Assembly: GCA_033557465.1 (NCBI GenBank)
Contig: CM066043.1
Coordinates: 106,816,278 to 106,880,277 of the forward strand
Origin: Ichthyophis bannanicus
Taxonomy: Eukaryota; Chordata; Amphibia; Gymnophiona; Ichthyophiidae
Length of the DNA stretch: 64,000 nucleotides
Direction of reading: 5' to 3'
The translations under genes were made by a program, and so were the position numbers. Below are positions 47,418-59,692 of the stretch, piece after piece; the stretch's first letter is position 1; each line of letters opens with the position of its first letter. Under the pieces are notes generated by a model. The model worked only from the letters and a program-made list of their open reading frames with translations. It ran no database searches and had not been told where the DNA came from.

Positions 47418-48719
47418 CTTGCTAGACCAGTCCAGACAAGTGGGTTGTGTTCCCCTACCAGCAGATTGGTGGAGACAAAGAATCCATGAAAAGCCCAGGT
47501 TTCAATGACATCACATCTATGCCTCTGTTTGCCTTAGCCACCAGAGGTCTCCTCAGTATTTCTTTGTCTCCAGCACATGATGGATGGATTTTCTCCTTTC
47601 TGAAGAAAATCTTAGGATTGAGAGGAAAAATTTGATTAAATGCTCATGAACGACTACCTTGAGGGTGACTCCCTCACTTGAGCATGATGTGTGACGTTCC
47701 ACTAGACTGCCATCTTCAGTAGCTATAGGAAGGAAAATTTGTTCAGCTCCACGCTCTTATCATGATAAGAGTCTGTTGAGCAGTCACAAAACTGGAAGGA
47801 TCTGAAAGACTGCAGCAGCCTCACACAACTTTGATGCCCTCTCCCTCCTCCTCTGTTCTGCCTTGTTCTCTTCCTGAAGATTGCAGAAGGCTCTCAGAGG
47901 GATCTGCCTACCAGCCCCTTAAATGCAGTGAGAGTCAAGCTGAGCCCGGCATGGATCCTCTGCCTGAGGGTCTCAGGAGGTGAATACCAAGGCTTGACCT
48001 CGTCATTGTCCTTCGTGGAGGCTCACGATTCTGTCTGTATGGGACACAATTTAGGGTAGACTTCTGATGACTGTTGGCGCAGTGTGGAGGTTTCCCGACA
48101 TTTTCTACATGCGTTAGTAGCATACTCTTATTGCGTGTCTGGCAGTCACACGATCGTTATGTGTGTTCCAACCAAGTGGCTTCAACGTGTATTCCTATCC
48201 TAGTGCCTGTAATGCACATTGCAGTAAAAGCGCAGTCGTGAATTACAGTTAACGTGCGCCTTCGGGCTGCCACAGTGTTAGAACATGCTGTTGTGATACT
48301 TGCTTTAACTCTCCATGTCTTCCAGGAAACGTTTGACCTGTAGCATGCGAAGTGCCTCATCTCTGGACTCTGCTCTTTTGGTATGGCAGTTTCTGAGTCA
48401 TCCTTTGAGGGCCTGCTCCACCTCTTTCAGCCAGGGGATGCAATCAGTCTGGTCTTGCCTGCTTCAGGGCAGGAGGTGACAGATGGCGCTATGGGCAAGG
48501 ATATTCAACTGGCTGGAGAATCTGGCCACTATGCTGTGAGCCGTTATCATCCTCTAGGGCAGCAGTTCTCAACCTGTGGGTTGCGACCCCCATGGGGGTC
48601 ACCACAGGATTTAGCAGGGGTCGCTTAGCCTCCACCAAGTTAAAAAAAAAAAAATTAAGACGCGCACAAGTTGCTGCCACTGCCGAGTCCGCTTCTCGGC
48701 AGCGGCAAACTCACCGCCT

Positions 48720-48957
48720 TCTGCAGCCGCGGCTCCCTGCCTCTTAGGGAACCGCGGCTGTGCCTGTAAAATTATTGCGGAGCCCTTCCTGTCTTGACGG
48801 GCTCCGTGCAGCATTGTCCCGCCTCCAAAGGAAGTTGTTTACCACTTCCTTTGGAGGCGGGACAATGCTGCACGGAGCCCGTCGAGACAGGAAGGGCTCC
48901 GCAACAATTTTACAGGTACAGCCGCGGTTCCCTAATAGGCAGGGAGCCGCAGCTGCA
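48720..48957. repeat. Near-perfect palindrome, ~110-bp arms
   Basis: The arms pair over CTCCCTGCCTCTTAGGGAAC, then CGCGGCTGTGCCTGTAAAAT and GGCTCCGTGCAGCATTGTCC, with few mismatches. The centre is AAGGAAGTTGTTTACCACTT. Confidence 0.9.
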
Positions 48958-49017
48958 TTAGAAGGGAGGCAGACATGGGGAGAGGGGATGAGGGGGCAGG
49001 GAACCTGCAACACGGCT

Positions 49018-49215
49018 GACATCGACAGAGGGGGGCTGACATGGAGGGAGGGAGCTGATATGGAGGGAGGGGGGCTGATATGGATGGATGGAGGGAGGGG
49101 GCTGACATGGACAGATGGAAGGATGGGGGCTGACATGGAGGGAGGGGGCTGATATGGATGGATGGAGGGAGGGGGGCTGACATGGAGAGGGACTGACATG
49201 GAGGGAGGGGGCTGG
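49018..49215 (+). repeat. Minisatellite (GGAGGGAGGGGGCTGACATGGA-type)
   Basis: About eight to ten variable copies of gggggctgacatggaggga and gggctgatatggatggatgg. Purine-rich on +. Confidence 0.85.
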
Positions 49216-49289
49216 CATGGACAAAGGGTAGAGACGGGGACATATTGGACAGACGGGATAAATGCTGGACAGAGGCGAGAGACAGTACG

Positions 49290-49965
49290 GGTTAGGATTA
49301 TAATGGGCTGATGGAGCTAGCACTGGTAATGGGCAGATGGGGGGCTAGGACTGGTAATGGGTTGATTAGGGAAGGCTAGGACTGGAAATGGACTTATCAA
49401 GGGGGGGTAGGACTGGTAATGGACTGATGGGAGGCTAGCATTGGAAATGAGCTGATCGGGGGGGGGGCTATGACGAAATGAGCTGATTAGTGGAGGCTAG
49501 GACTGGTAATGAGCTGATGGGGGGTAGGACTGGTATTGGGCTGATTAGGGGAGGCTAGCACTGGTAATGGGGTTGAGGGGGGATTAGCACTAGAAGTGAG
49601 CTGATTGGGGGGCTTTGACTGGGAATGGGCTGATTGTGGGGAGGGGAGGATAGAGCTGCTGGCCCTGGAAGAAAACTGGGGGCTAAGGCTACAAGTAGGC
49701 TGATACAAGGGGATGGGAGAATGGAACTGGAAGGGAGTGGATCTGAGAGGGGCTGCCATGGTATTTGTACTAGAAGGGACTGGTCAGTGGGGAAGGAGGG
49801 GGACTGGAAGGGAATGGACACCAGTGGCAGTCATGGGAATGCAAGTTGACATTGGAAGGTACTGGGAGTGAGGACTGGAAAGGGGCTGATACTGGGGAGG
49901 GTTACTGGGACTGGAAATAGGCTGATGGAAAGAAGTGAAGAAAACGAAAGAGATAAGAAATGGCA
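49290..49965 (+). repeat. Minisatellite related to that at 28838-29870
   Basis: Copies of gctaggactggtaatgggct followed by gatgggggg, the same unit as in composite element 1, more diverged toward the right. Confidence 0.85.
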
Positions 49966-51652
49966 GATGGACCATAGACCACAGAAAGAGAGCTAAGAGA
50001 AGACAGGAAAGCAGAAGCCTCAGATCGGGACCAGCATGATCAGAGAATAAATTGGTCAGACAACAAAGGTAGAAAAAATAATTTTATTTCATATTAGTGA
50101 TTTGACTACAAAATCATAATTTTGAAATCAAATATTGTTACTTGTGATTAATTATTGTGGTTTAAATAAGTATTTTATAAATAAAAACATATTGCAAAGG
50201 CCTATAATATATTAATAATTCAACAAATGATTACAGCGACAATGCGTTAACGGTAAAGGAAGATAGACGCATTTGATTTTATCATTGGGGGTCACCACAA
50301 GTTGACCAACGGTAAAAGGGGTCACGGTACAAAAAAGGTTGAGAACCACTATTGAGAATCACTGGTTTCTGTGATGGCTGTGCCCCCTGGTGTTGGGGTG
50401 GTCGTTTCTGAGAGGAGAGCTTCTGGACTCTAGATTATCTTCCCCAGAATTCTCTCTTTTTTTGCAGCAGGCCTGGTCCTTCTGGCATGGAAATTCAGAC
50501 CCTGCGGCCTCTGGATGCCCCCGGGTACAGTCTAGTGCTGGGCAGGCGGAGAGTGGAAGCCCTGTTTGATTGCCTTTGGTTAAGTATCCCCCACATGGGG
50601 TGCCCCCTGGAGAAGGGGAACAGCTGGGAGCTGTCTGAGATTTTGACTATAACTTGGATTCAGGTGGCTCGATAATGGGCTCCAACGTGGATGAAGAAGT
50701 ACTGTCGCTTTCAGAAAGATTGTGAGGAGGCCAGTGTGATCCATCTATTCCAGAATGAGGAGCTTGCAGCGTTGATTGCTAGGATCTCATCTGCCTTGAA
50801 CCTAAGAACATAGGAAATGTCATACTGGGTGAGACCAAGGTCCGTCAAGCCCAGTATACTCTTTCCAACAGTGGCCATTCCAGGTCACAAATACCTGGCA
50901 GGTTCCCAAAAAGGCACACAGGTTTCACAATGCTTGTCCCAGGGCAAGCAGTGGATTTCACTGGGTCCACTTTAATAATGGTTTTAAGAACCTTCCAGGA
51001 ACTTGGCCAAACCTTTTTAAAACCAAGCTAAGCTAACAGCTTTTACTACATCCTCCAGTAATAAATTCCAGAGTTTGATTACACATTGAGTGAAAAAATA
51101 TTTTCTCTTAGTCTTAAATGGGTTACTTTATAGCTTCATTGTGTGTTCCCTAGTCTTTCTACTTTTTGATAACATAAACAACTGATCTATGTTTACCCGT
51201 TCCATTCCATTCATTAATTTATAGACCTCTATCTTCTTTGGGAACAAGCAGGAAGTCAGTCCTCACATATGGGTGACGTCAGCACCGATGGAGCTCTCGT
51301 GGAAGCATCCCCCTAGATTTCAAAGAAAGCCTTTGGGAGATGCCACCACACATGCATGGTCCCCTTCCCGCCCAAGGGTGCCATCTTGATCAGTCTCTTT
51401 TTTTCCGCGGAGCCCTTCAGAAATTCATCTGGTTTGTCCCTGGAAAAAGTTGTTTTTTTTTCTCTTCGAGTTTCATACTCGCCTCCAGTATCGTACTGAT
51501 ACTCTTCCCGCCACCCGACCTTGCTGCCTCGGCGTTGAGTTCAGGTCTGTTTTGGAGGTTTTTTGTTCTTTCATTTTCTGGCATCTTCGTGCGTTTTTTC
51601 CCAACTGGCAGCCCGGTGAGTCTTCGACCTCGCAGGGGTACTTTTTTCCCAC

Positions 51653-53579
51653 ATGGCTACCAATGGATTTAAGAAGTGTGATTGGTGCTCAAAAATGATG
51701 TCTTTGACCGACACACATGACTGCTGTCTCCACTGCCTCGGCCAGACCACAATCTAGCAGCCTGCGGTCTCTGCAAAAGGATGTCCAGCAAGGCCCTCAA
51801 GAACTGCCAGCAGCAGCATGATATGTTTTTCCCTGAGTTCCCAGTGCTTCCGAAGGCCAAGGCCTCGTCTGAAGCCTCAACACCTTGGGTGGAATCTTCC
51901 GAGCCTGAGCCCGATCGTGGGTCCTCAGAAAGGGGGTCTCTCTTGAGGGAACCCAGGCAGAAGAAGAAACCCTCGAAGGCGGCGTCCTTGGATGGTTCCG
52001 ACTGGCAGGGTGCCCCCCGGCCCGGTCCCGCAGTCCGAGACGCTCGTCCGAGGCTTCAGAGAAGGAGCGGCCTGCAAAGGTCCCCCAAAAGGACTCGACC
52101 TCAGACCGGCCTTGGTCCCCAGACATCATCCTCATTGAGGATTCCCCTTCAGGGAAGCCGGCGTCGGGCCTAAGTCCCTCGGTGCCCACGTCGAAGGCTG
52201 CAGAGCCTTCTGGCCTAGAGTCCAGAATGGCGGCCCTGGAGCGCTGTTTGTCTGCCTTCATGAACCAGCAGCAGGCGCTGTTGTCCGGCACAATTGGTTC
52301 ATCCACCCAGACCACCAGGCCCTTGATGTCCAAGACGTCCCTGGAGGCCAAGCCAATCCTTGAGGTCCTTTGGCCTCGAGTCGATCCTTGGCCGAGGTCA
52401 TGATCCGATTCCCGCTCGATGGACCGCGATCATGCCCAGCAAGTATGCCAGGCACTGGCCACAGAGCAGCCCTCCTACGAGTCCTCAATGGACTACTCTG
52501 AGTGAGAGACGGAGGATGAGGAGCCCCCCGACACCTGTCACCTCCGCAATGTCCCATCTGACTCAACCATCTCGGAGCCTTGACAGCGATCCCCGTTGGA
52601 CGATATGGGCTTTCTTGTTTTTGTCAAGGATATGCCAAAGGCCCTGGCATTCCCTACGGAGTCGGAGGAGCACCTTCGGGCAGATGAGTTGGAAATCCTC
52701 CAGTACGATGCTCCTCCGAGGGAATCGCTCATGGTGCCCATCCCTCCAATCCTGGAACGGCTGATTCTCCGGATTTGGGAGACACTGGCGTCGGTACCGG
52801 TGGTGAGCAAATGGTTCGACTCGATGTATTGAGTCCACCAGAGCCCAGGCTTCCAAAAATCACAGCTGCCACATAACTCCATGGTGGTGGAGTCGGCTAT
52901 GCGTCAGCTGAAAAGCCAGAAGACGCACTTCTCGGTGCCCCCGGTAAGGAGGCCCACACCCTGGATGCCCTCAGCAGAGTTACCAGGGCTCGATGTTCAT
53001 TGGCCGCATCCAGGCCTACCAGCTGTACATGGGCATGTACCTGAGAGACCTGGCAAAGGAACTCACCGGGTTCTCAGCTGGTCTCTCCGAGGAACCCTTG
53101 CAGCGGTTCAAGAACCTGGCCAAGGCAGTCCGTGAGTGCTCCAAATTCATGTCTCGAGCAGCCTATGACTGGTTCGAATGGTGGCATCTAGCATCGGTGC
53201 ATGGCGCCAAGCCTGGCTACAGTCGCCCGACCTCAAGCAGTGGGTTCAGGACAAATTGGTCAATGTCCCATGCCAAGGAGAGAACCTCTTCGGCAAACCC
53301 ATGACCGATAAGGCTGCCGAGCTGGAGTCCATGCCGAGGACCAGGTTCTCAAAAAAGACCGCTGCCCTTCTCCGACGGAAGGGCTCAGATAAAAAGTCCT
53401 TCTACCCAAGAAAGGGGGCTGCTTACAGAAACTACCCGCCTTTTCAGGCCTCCTCAGCTCCCCAGCAGGATCAGCAGGCCAAGGGACATGGGCATGGGCA
53501 TGGGCATGGCCCTCGTAAGCAAAAGGCACCAAAACCCCAGGCACCGGATCCGGCCCAGGAGCCAAGGGGGACTCCTTGA
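51653..53579 (+). pseudogene. DIRS family B gag-like protein, frameshifted
   Basis: The start MATNGFKKCDWCSKMMSLTD includes paired Cys, then CCLHCLGQ. A frameshift and stop follow near 51755. Later blocks are LEILQYDAPPRESLMVPIPP (52690), VVESAMRQLKSQKTHFSVPP (52884), YQLYMGMYLRDLAKELTGFS (53021) and WLQSPDLKQWVQDKLVN (53214). The C-terminus is His/Gly-rich (GHGHGHGHG). Three frames are used, so the gene is dead. Confidence 0.75.
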
Positions 53580-53647
53580 GCATCTATCTGCCCCAAAGAG
53601 ATCAGCAGCCCACAGGGGGACGTCTGGCCCACTATGCCCAAAGGTAG

Positions 53648-54547
53648 TTGACCATCACCACTGACTCCTGGGCACTTCGGGTGGTCAGGGAGGGTTATCC
53701 CCTCCACCTGACTCAGACACCTCCCCTCCACCAGGACCTTCTACTGAAGGAGTTGGCAGGTCTTCTTGAGGACAAAGCGGTGGAACCGGTGCCTCACCAG
53801 CTCAAGGGCAAGGGATTTTACTCCAGGTACTGCCTTGTGCCAAAAAGAACAGGGGGCCTAAGGCCCATCCTCGACCTGCGCAACCTCAACAAATTCCTGA
53901 TGAGGGAGAAGTTCAAGATGCTCTCCCTTGGAACACTGCTGCCCTACCTCCAGCAGGGAGATTGGCTATGCTCCTTAGACTTCAAGGATGCCTGTGCCCA
54001 CATTCTCATTCACCCCAACCACAGGCAGTACCTGCAGTTCATAGTGGGGGGCAAGCACTTTCAGTACAGGGTGCTCCCTTTTGGCTTAGCCTCTGCCCCA
54101 AGGGTCTTCACAAAATGGCTGGCAGTCGTGGCCGCCTTCCTCCATCTCCAGGGGGTCTTTGTCTTCCCCTACCTGGACAACTGCCTCATAAAAGGAGGCA
54201 CTGCTTCAGAAGTGCAGCAGGCCACTGCACGCACCATCCAGGTTCTGCAGCACTTGGGTGTTGTTACAAACTACCCCAAGTCTCATCCCAACATGGTGTC
54301 TGGAGTTCATCGGGCAAAGCTCAACACTCTCCAGTCAAAGGCCTTCTTGCCCAGGGACCGAGCCGACAGTCTCAGGATTCTGGCACGGGACATACAGTAC
54401 TGTCCCTCTGTGCCCGCTCGGTGGCTTCTGCGCCTCCTCGGGCATATGGCCTCCATGGTCCACGTCACCCCAGACGCTCACCTCCACATGAAGGTGATGC
54501 AGTGGTGTCTCTGGGACCAGTGGTCTCAGGCCACGGGATGTCTCTGA
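53648..54547 (+). pseudogene. DIRS family B reverse transcriptase (open, 299 codons)
   Basis: RT blocks in order: RTGGLRPILDLRNLNKFL (about residues 69-86), CSLDFKDACAHILIHPNHRQ with the first catalytic Asp, FQYRVLPFGLASAPRVFTKW, and VFVFPYLDNCLIKG, where the second Asp of YxDD is Asn. LRLLGHMASMVHV ends the domain. The frame is uninterrupted but the catalytic change argues against activity. Confidence 0.8.
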
Positions 54548-55290
54548 GACAGAGTCTCTGTAACCCGCCAGCTGGCAGACTCCCTGGATGGGTGGCAGTC
54601 TCTCCAGCATCTCGAGGCAGGCATGCCTTTTCAGGCTCTGAGCCCCTCAAAGGTCCTCACTATGGACGCCTACCTGCTCGGCTGGGGAGCCCACTGCGGG
54701 GAGCTCTGCACCCAGGGCAACTGGTCACCAGGCGAGAGCACCCAGCAGATCAACCTCCTGGAGCTGCGGGCCATATACTTAGCCCTGCGAGCTTTCTGCC
54801 ACCACCTGCGTCACCAGCTGGTGCTAGTCCAAATGGACAACCAGGTGGAGATGTTCTTTGTGAATAAACAGGGGGGCACGGGCCTCGTGCCCTCTGTCGG
54901 GGAACAGTGGTCCTCTGCTCGTATGCAATCCAATAGGGTATCTGCATGCAGGCAGTGTACCTACCAGGCCAGAACAACCTTCTGGCCAACAGGTTTAGCA
55001 GAGTCCTCCAGTCGCATGAGTGGCAGTTGGACCCCAGGGTGGCCAATCGGCTTTTCCAGATCTGGGGGGGGAACCCATGATGGACCTGTTTGTCAGCCTA
55101 GACAACTTCCAGTTGCTCTACTTCTGTTCCTGGCAGGCCCACCCCTCAAGAGTGGCAGTGGACGCTTTCCTCATCTCATCGCCAGAGGGTCTTATGTACG
55201 CCTTCCCTCCCACACCGCTGATTGCCAGAACCTTGTTCAGGACCCTCTACGACAGGGCCTCGTTTATCCTGATAGCCCCTCGGTGGCCTA
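54548..55290 (+). pseudogene. DIRS family B RNase H
   Basis: VLTMDAYLLGWGAHCGE, NLLELRAIYLALRAF and VQMDNQVEMFFVNKQGGTG are the RNase H blocks. The usual TTDAS reads TMDAY. A frame change occurs after about 54900; the tail continues as PMMDLFVSLDNFQLLYFCSW at about 55080 in another frame. Confidence 0.75.
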
Positions 55291-55429
55291 GGCAACCATG
55301 GTTCCTGTTGCTCCTCTGGTTAACGATGGAGACCCCCATCTCCTTGAGGACCTCTCTGGGACTCCTATCTCAGGAGGGAGGCTCTGTTCTGCACCCCAAT
55401 CTGGGGTCCCTGTCACTGACCGTGGCTGC

Positions 55430-56468
55430 TGAAAGGGTGACTCTGGCCCCTTTCAACCTCTCGGTTGAGGTGGAAGAGATTCTGCTGACCACTCGCAAGG
55501 CCTCTATTAGAAAGGCTTATGCCCTCAAATGGTGCAAGTTTTCGGCTTGGTGCGCTGAGCACGGGGCTGACCAGTTCTCCTGCCTGGTGGGACTGTTGTT
55601 ACAGTACCTTCTCCACCTCTCGCAAGCCGGGCTCAAGTCTAACTCTATCCGGGTGCACCTTAGTGCCCTGGCAGTGCACAACTACCCAGTGGATGGCAAG
55701 CCCCTCTCGGTCCAGCCTTTGGTGATCCGCTTTCTTAGGGGCCTGCTCTTATTGAAGCCCCTGGTTCGCCCTCCGGCAGCCTAATGGGACCTCAACGTGG
55801 TGTTGAGGCAGCTCACTTGGCCACCCTTCAATCCTCTGGCTATCTGCCACCTTCGCTACATCTTTTGGAAGGTGGCATTCCTCGCGTTCACCTCCACTTG
55901 CAGAGTTAGCAAGCTTCAGGCCCTAATGGCGAAGGCGCCTTATACCAGGTTCTACAAGAACAGAGTGGTGCTCTGCATGCACCTCAAATTCCTTCCGAAG
56001 GTAGTATCACCCTTCCATCTCAACCAGCCCTCTTACAGTCCAAGGTACGAAGGACCATTTCCCTACCTTCTTTCCAAGACCTCACTCCGGTCATGCAGAG
56101 ATGGTCCTTCGCACCTTGGACTGTAAGAGGGCTTTGTCCTTCTATATCCAACTCACTCAGGGCCACCAAAGAAGCTTCTCAGCTTTTCGTCTCCTATGAT
56201 CTCAGTAGACTGCGGGAGGCAGTGACCAAATATACGCTGTCCAATTGGGTGGCGGACTGTATTGCCCTCGCCTATGAGCAGGCAGGGCTTCCGCTGGAAG
56301 GCCACATCACGGCACACCGTGTCAGGGCCATGGTGGCCTCGGTGGCGGACATCTGCCGGGCTGTCACCTGGTCTTCACACCTTTGCAGCCCATTACCGCA
56401 TGGAAACAGAGTCCCGACGGGACAGTGCCTTCGGCCAGGCTGTGCTCTGTAATCTTTTTGGGGTTTAG
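55430..56468 (+). pseudogene. DIRS family B tyrosine recombinase
   Basis: The N-terminal domain ILLTTRKASIRKAYALKWCK and GLKSNSIRVHLSALAVHNYP (55480-55690) continues to a TAA at 55782. The catalytic part reads RVSKLQALMAKAPYTRFY (55901), FLPKVVSPFHL, GHITAHRVRAMVASVADI with HxxR intact (56299), and, after one frameshift, HTFAAHYRME (His-Tyr). A 26-bp inverted duplication at 56041-56130 interrupts the middle. Confidence 0.75.
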
Positions 56469-56619
56469 TGAACTCCGACCCTTCTATGTTCAGGCTACCG
56501 GAGTGCTGGTTTCATCGGAAACAGGGGTCCTACTGTGGTCTGTGGATTCAGACTCAATTGCTGCTGCTTATGGCTCCCTGTAAGGGAGCCCCTGTTTTGA
56601 TAGGGGCTTTCGGTAGCCT

Positions 56620-57008
56620 GTAGCTGGGGAGTCCCATATGTGAGGACTGACTTCCCATATGTGGGGACTGCTTGTCCCCAGAGAAAGTGTAGTTACTCAC
56701 CTATAACAGGTGTTCTCCGGGGACAGCAGGAATCAGTTCTCACAACCCTCCCTCCTCCCCTTGGACCCTCCCTCCTCCTTTACCATCTTTTATTTTTGCC
56801 ATCTTTTAGCTATGTCATCTGATTGAGCAAGATGGCACCCTTGGGCAGGAAGGGGACTATGCATACATGGTGGATTCTCCCAAAGGCTTTCTTTGAAAAT
56901 GGGGGAGATACTTCTGCGAGGGCTCTGTCGGTGCCGACGTCACCCATATGTGAGGACTGATTCCTGCTGTCCCTGGAGAAGACCTGTTACAGGTGAATAA
57001 CTACACTA
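56620..57008 (+). repeat. DIRS family B right terminal region
   Basis: Three CCCATATGTG(A/G)GGACT cores (56632, 56653, 56943) in inverted relation to the left end CACATATGGG; ends CCTGTTACAGGTGAATAACT. Confidence 0.75.
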
Positions 57009-57950
57009 TCTCCCCTCAGTTGTCTCTTTTCCAAGTAGAAAAGCCCAACCTTTTAAGCCTTTCCTGTTGGGGTATCCTTCCATCCTCTTTATTATTGTGG
57101 TGACTCTTCTCTGTAGCTTTTCTAATTCCGCTTTATCCTTTAAGATATGGCAACCAGAATTGCACACAATATTCAAGAAGCAGTTGCACCATGGAATGAT
57201 ACAGAGGCATTATAATATCCTTGCTTTTATTCTCCATTCCTTTCCTTATGATGCCTAGCATTCTATTTGCTTTCTTGGCCGCTGCTGCACATTGGACTGA
57301 GCATTTCAACGTATTATTCATGATGCACGTAAATCTTTTTCCTGGGTGATGGTTCCTAATGTAGAACCTTGCATCGTGTAACCGTAGTTTGGGTTGTTCT
57401 TTCCTAGGTGCATAACTTTGCATTTGTCCACATTAAATTTCATCTGCCATTCGGATGTCCAGTCTTCCAATTTATCAAGGTCCTCTTGCAAATTTTCATA
57501 AACCTCTTGCTTTTTAAAAACTTTGAATAATTCTGTGTCATCTGCTAATTTGATCACCTCACTCATTATTCCCATTTCCAGGTCATTTATGAATATGTTA
57601 AAAAGCAGGGTGCCCGGCACATTGAGAAAATTGGCCATTTAACCCTACCCTCTGCTTTCTGTCTTTTAACCACTTCCTGATCCACAACAGTACACTGCCT
57701 CTAATCGCATGACTTTTTAATTTCACCAAAGGTTTCTCATGAGGGACCTTGTCAAAGGCTTTCTGGAAATCCAGATATGCTATATCAACCGGCTCACCTT
57801 GGTCTACATGTTTATTCACACTTTCAAAAAAATATAACAGATTACTAAGACAAGACTGTCCTTGGCTAATTCCATGTTGGCTTTCTCCCATTAAATGACT
57901 ATCTACATGTTCAGTAATTTTATTCTTTATAATGGTTTCCAAAAACATAG

Positions 57951-58264
57951 ACTGCAATGGTTTGGCCATGTTTTCATAATGATCACCAGTCGGCTGCCTT
58001 ACAAACTCCTTTGGCAAGAATGACCTGTCCACTGGAGGATTCAATGAGCAGCACAGAAGAAAATGTGGCTCAAACACATCGAGGAAGACCTAAGGAACTA
58101 GCGACTGACTATCGACAAGGCCAGAAATATTGCCACCAATCGCCACGGTTGCAAGCATATTGTGAACAACACACGGAATCCATCCAGTAGTACCTACAGC
58201 AGCATATTGTATGAGAGGAAGACCTGCTCCCCAAACGCCAGCTAAGGATTAAAGAAGAAAGAAT
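57951..58264 (-). mobile_element. LINE 3' fragment of another type inserted in the CR1
   Basis: The + strand text reads RLQWFGHVFIMITSRLPYKL, the WFGHVxRM..RLP.KLL motif found at the C-terminus of RTE/L1-like ORF2 proteins. The CR1 sequence (tataatggtttcc) is duplicated at its two sides. The orientation call is uncertain. Confidence 0.45.
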
Positions 58265-58499
58265 AATGGTTTCTACCATTTTGCGCGGTACTGACTTCAG
58301 GCTCACCAGTCTGTAGTTTCCCGGATCATCCCTGTAACCCTTTTAAAAAATTGGCATTACATTGACCATTCTCCAATCTTTTTGTACTACAGATAATTTT
58401 AATGATAATTCACAGATTACTAATAGTAGGTCTGCAGTCTCATATTTCAGTTCTTTCAATACCCTCCTGTCCAAGTGATTTGCTACTCTTCGGTTTATC

Positions 58500-58612
58500 T
58501 TTATTGTTTAAAAACACTTGATATACCGCCCCACATTACATCGGGGCGGTTTACAATAAAAATTTAAAATTATAATTATAATTAGGAAAGGAAAAGGAAA
58601 ATTACAATAACT
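58500..58612 (-). mobile_element. L2/SINE tail fragment
   Basis: GATATACCGCCCCACATTAC, then ATCGGGGCGGTTTACAATAA: a tail hairpin with AT-rich end, like 8031 and 60480. It replaces a few bases of the CR1. Confidence 0.6.
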
Positions 58613-58699
58613 TCTTCCCTGTTAGTTGATATTTCTTTCAATTCTTCTGATACATCACCTTTATATACTATTTCAGGCATGGGTGTCTTCCCTACATCT

Positions 58700-59395
58700 T
58701 CAGTAAAGACATAACATAGTAAGATAGTATATGATGGCAGATAAAGACCAGCATGGTCCATCTATTATGCCCAAAAAGATGGCAAGAGTAGGTGCGCCCA
58801 ATGCTCCATGCAGGTCACCACTCCCCAGGCCTTTGTTGAGCCGTGTACCCACTGTTCCGTGCAGGTCATCTCTACTTGTTGAGATATCAGAGACAATTAA
58901 GTTTATTTTGATTTTATCCTGTTCCTATAAAGGGATCCATTGTGTCTGTCCCATGCCATTTTGAATTCTGTCGCTATATTTGCCCCATCACTTCCATCGA
59001 GAGGGCATTCCAAGCATCCACCACCCTTTCAATGAAAAAATATTTTCTGATGTTACATTTCAATTTACCCCCTTGCAGCTTCATGTTATGCCCTCTAGTA
59101 TTACAGCTTCCCCGCCTTTGAAAAAGGTTTGTTTTAAGTATTTAAAGGTCTGTATCATATCTCCCCTGTCCCTCCTCTTCTCTAGTATTACAGCTTCCCC
59201 GCCTTTGAAAAAGGTTTGTTTTAAGTATTTAAAGGTCTGTATCATATCTCCCCTGTCCCTCCTCTTCTCTATATATAGGTCTTTGAGTCTCTTTTCATAC
59301 GACTTCTGGCTCAGGCTCCAAATCATTTTGGTCACCTTCCTCTGAACCATTTCCAGACTTTTTATATCCTTTGTGAGATATGGTCTCCAAAACTG
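58700..59395 (-). mobile_element. Second CR1-type LINE (different subfamily) with internal 87-bp duplication
   Basis: The 3' end reads acatagtaagatagtatatg, then gatggcagataaagacc. The - strand protein shows KRDRGDMIQTFKYLKQTF and MVQRKVTKMIWSLSQKSYEK. The segment 59098-59184 is repeated at 59185-59271. Confidence 0.7.
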
Positions 59396-59692
59396 ACTGA
59401 AGCAAAGAATTCATTCAGTCTTTCTGCTATGGCCTTGTCCTCACTTAGCACCCCTTTCATCCCTCTATCATCCAGTGGTCCAACTGATTCACAGGTTTAT
59501 TTTGTTACGAATGTACTTGAAACCGTTTTTATTATGTATTTTTGTTTCCATGGCAAGTTATTTTTCAAATTCTCTTTTTGCCTGCCTTATCAATGCCTTG
59601 CATCTAACTTGCAAATGCTTATGTTGTTTCCCATTTTTTGTCATTTGGTTCCTTTTTCCGTTTCCTGAAAGATGCTTTTTTTGGATACAGAT

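Larger units (their letters stand above)
48560..50350. mobile_element. SPIN-like hAT non-autonomous element with palindrome/minisatellite cargo
   Basis: Left end CAGCAGTTCTCAACCTGTGG, then GTTGCGACCCCCATGGGGGT. Right end ..GGGGTCACGGTACAAAAAAG then GTTGAGAACCACT, an inverted match. From memory this resembles SPIN-type hAT termini. The 1.8-kb interior has no transposase, but an A-run, a palindrome (48720-48957), two minisatellites and a GGTAGAAAAAATAATTTTAT segment. An 8-bp target duplication was not obvious. Confidence 0.7.
47418..50811 (+). mobile_element. DIRS-like element copy 6 (family D), left end and gag, interrupted
   Basis: The left end TTGCTAGACCAGTCCAGACA, then AGTGGGTTGTGTTCCCCTAC, matches the start of copy 4. 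After the hAT insertion (48560-50350), gag resumes. FQNEELAALIARISSALNL at 50749-50805 aligns with FCKEELPALIAQIMEALHL of copy 4. It is then cut by the LINE at 50812. Confidence 0.65.
51234..57008 (+). mobile_element. DIRS-like retrotransposon copy 5 (family B), nearly full length
   Basis: It lies between LINE sequence that reads continuously across it (..tagacctctatc at 51233 and tatctcccctcag at 57009), with no target duplication, as expected for tyrosine-recombinase integration. The left end is about 51234-51430, gag 51653-53579, RT from 53648, RNase H 54623-55290, recombinase 55430-56468, right end 56620-57008. At 5.8 kb it is the best-preserved DIRS copy here, though several frameshifts remain. 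Confidence 0.9.

Noticed and set aside
48744..49323. Proline/serine-rich open frames on the - strand
   Set aside because: They are shadows of the G-rich minisatellites and palindrome of the hAT element.
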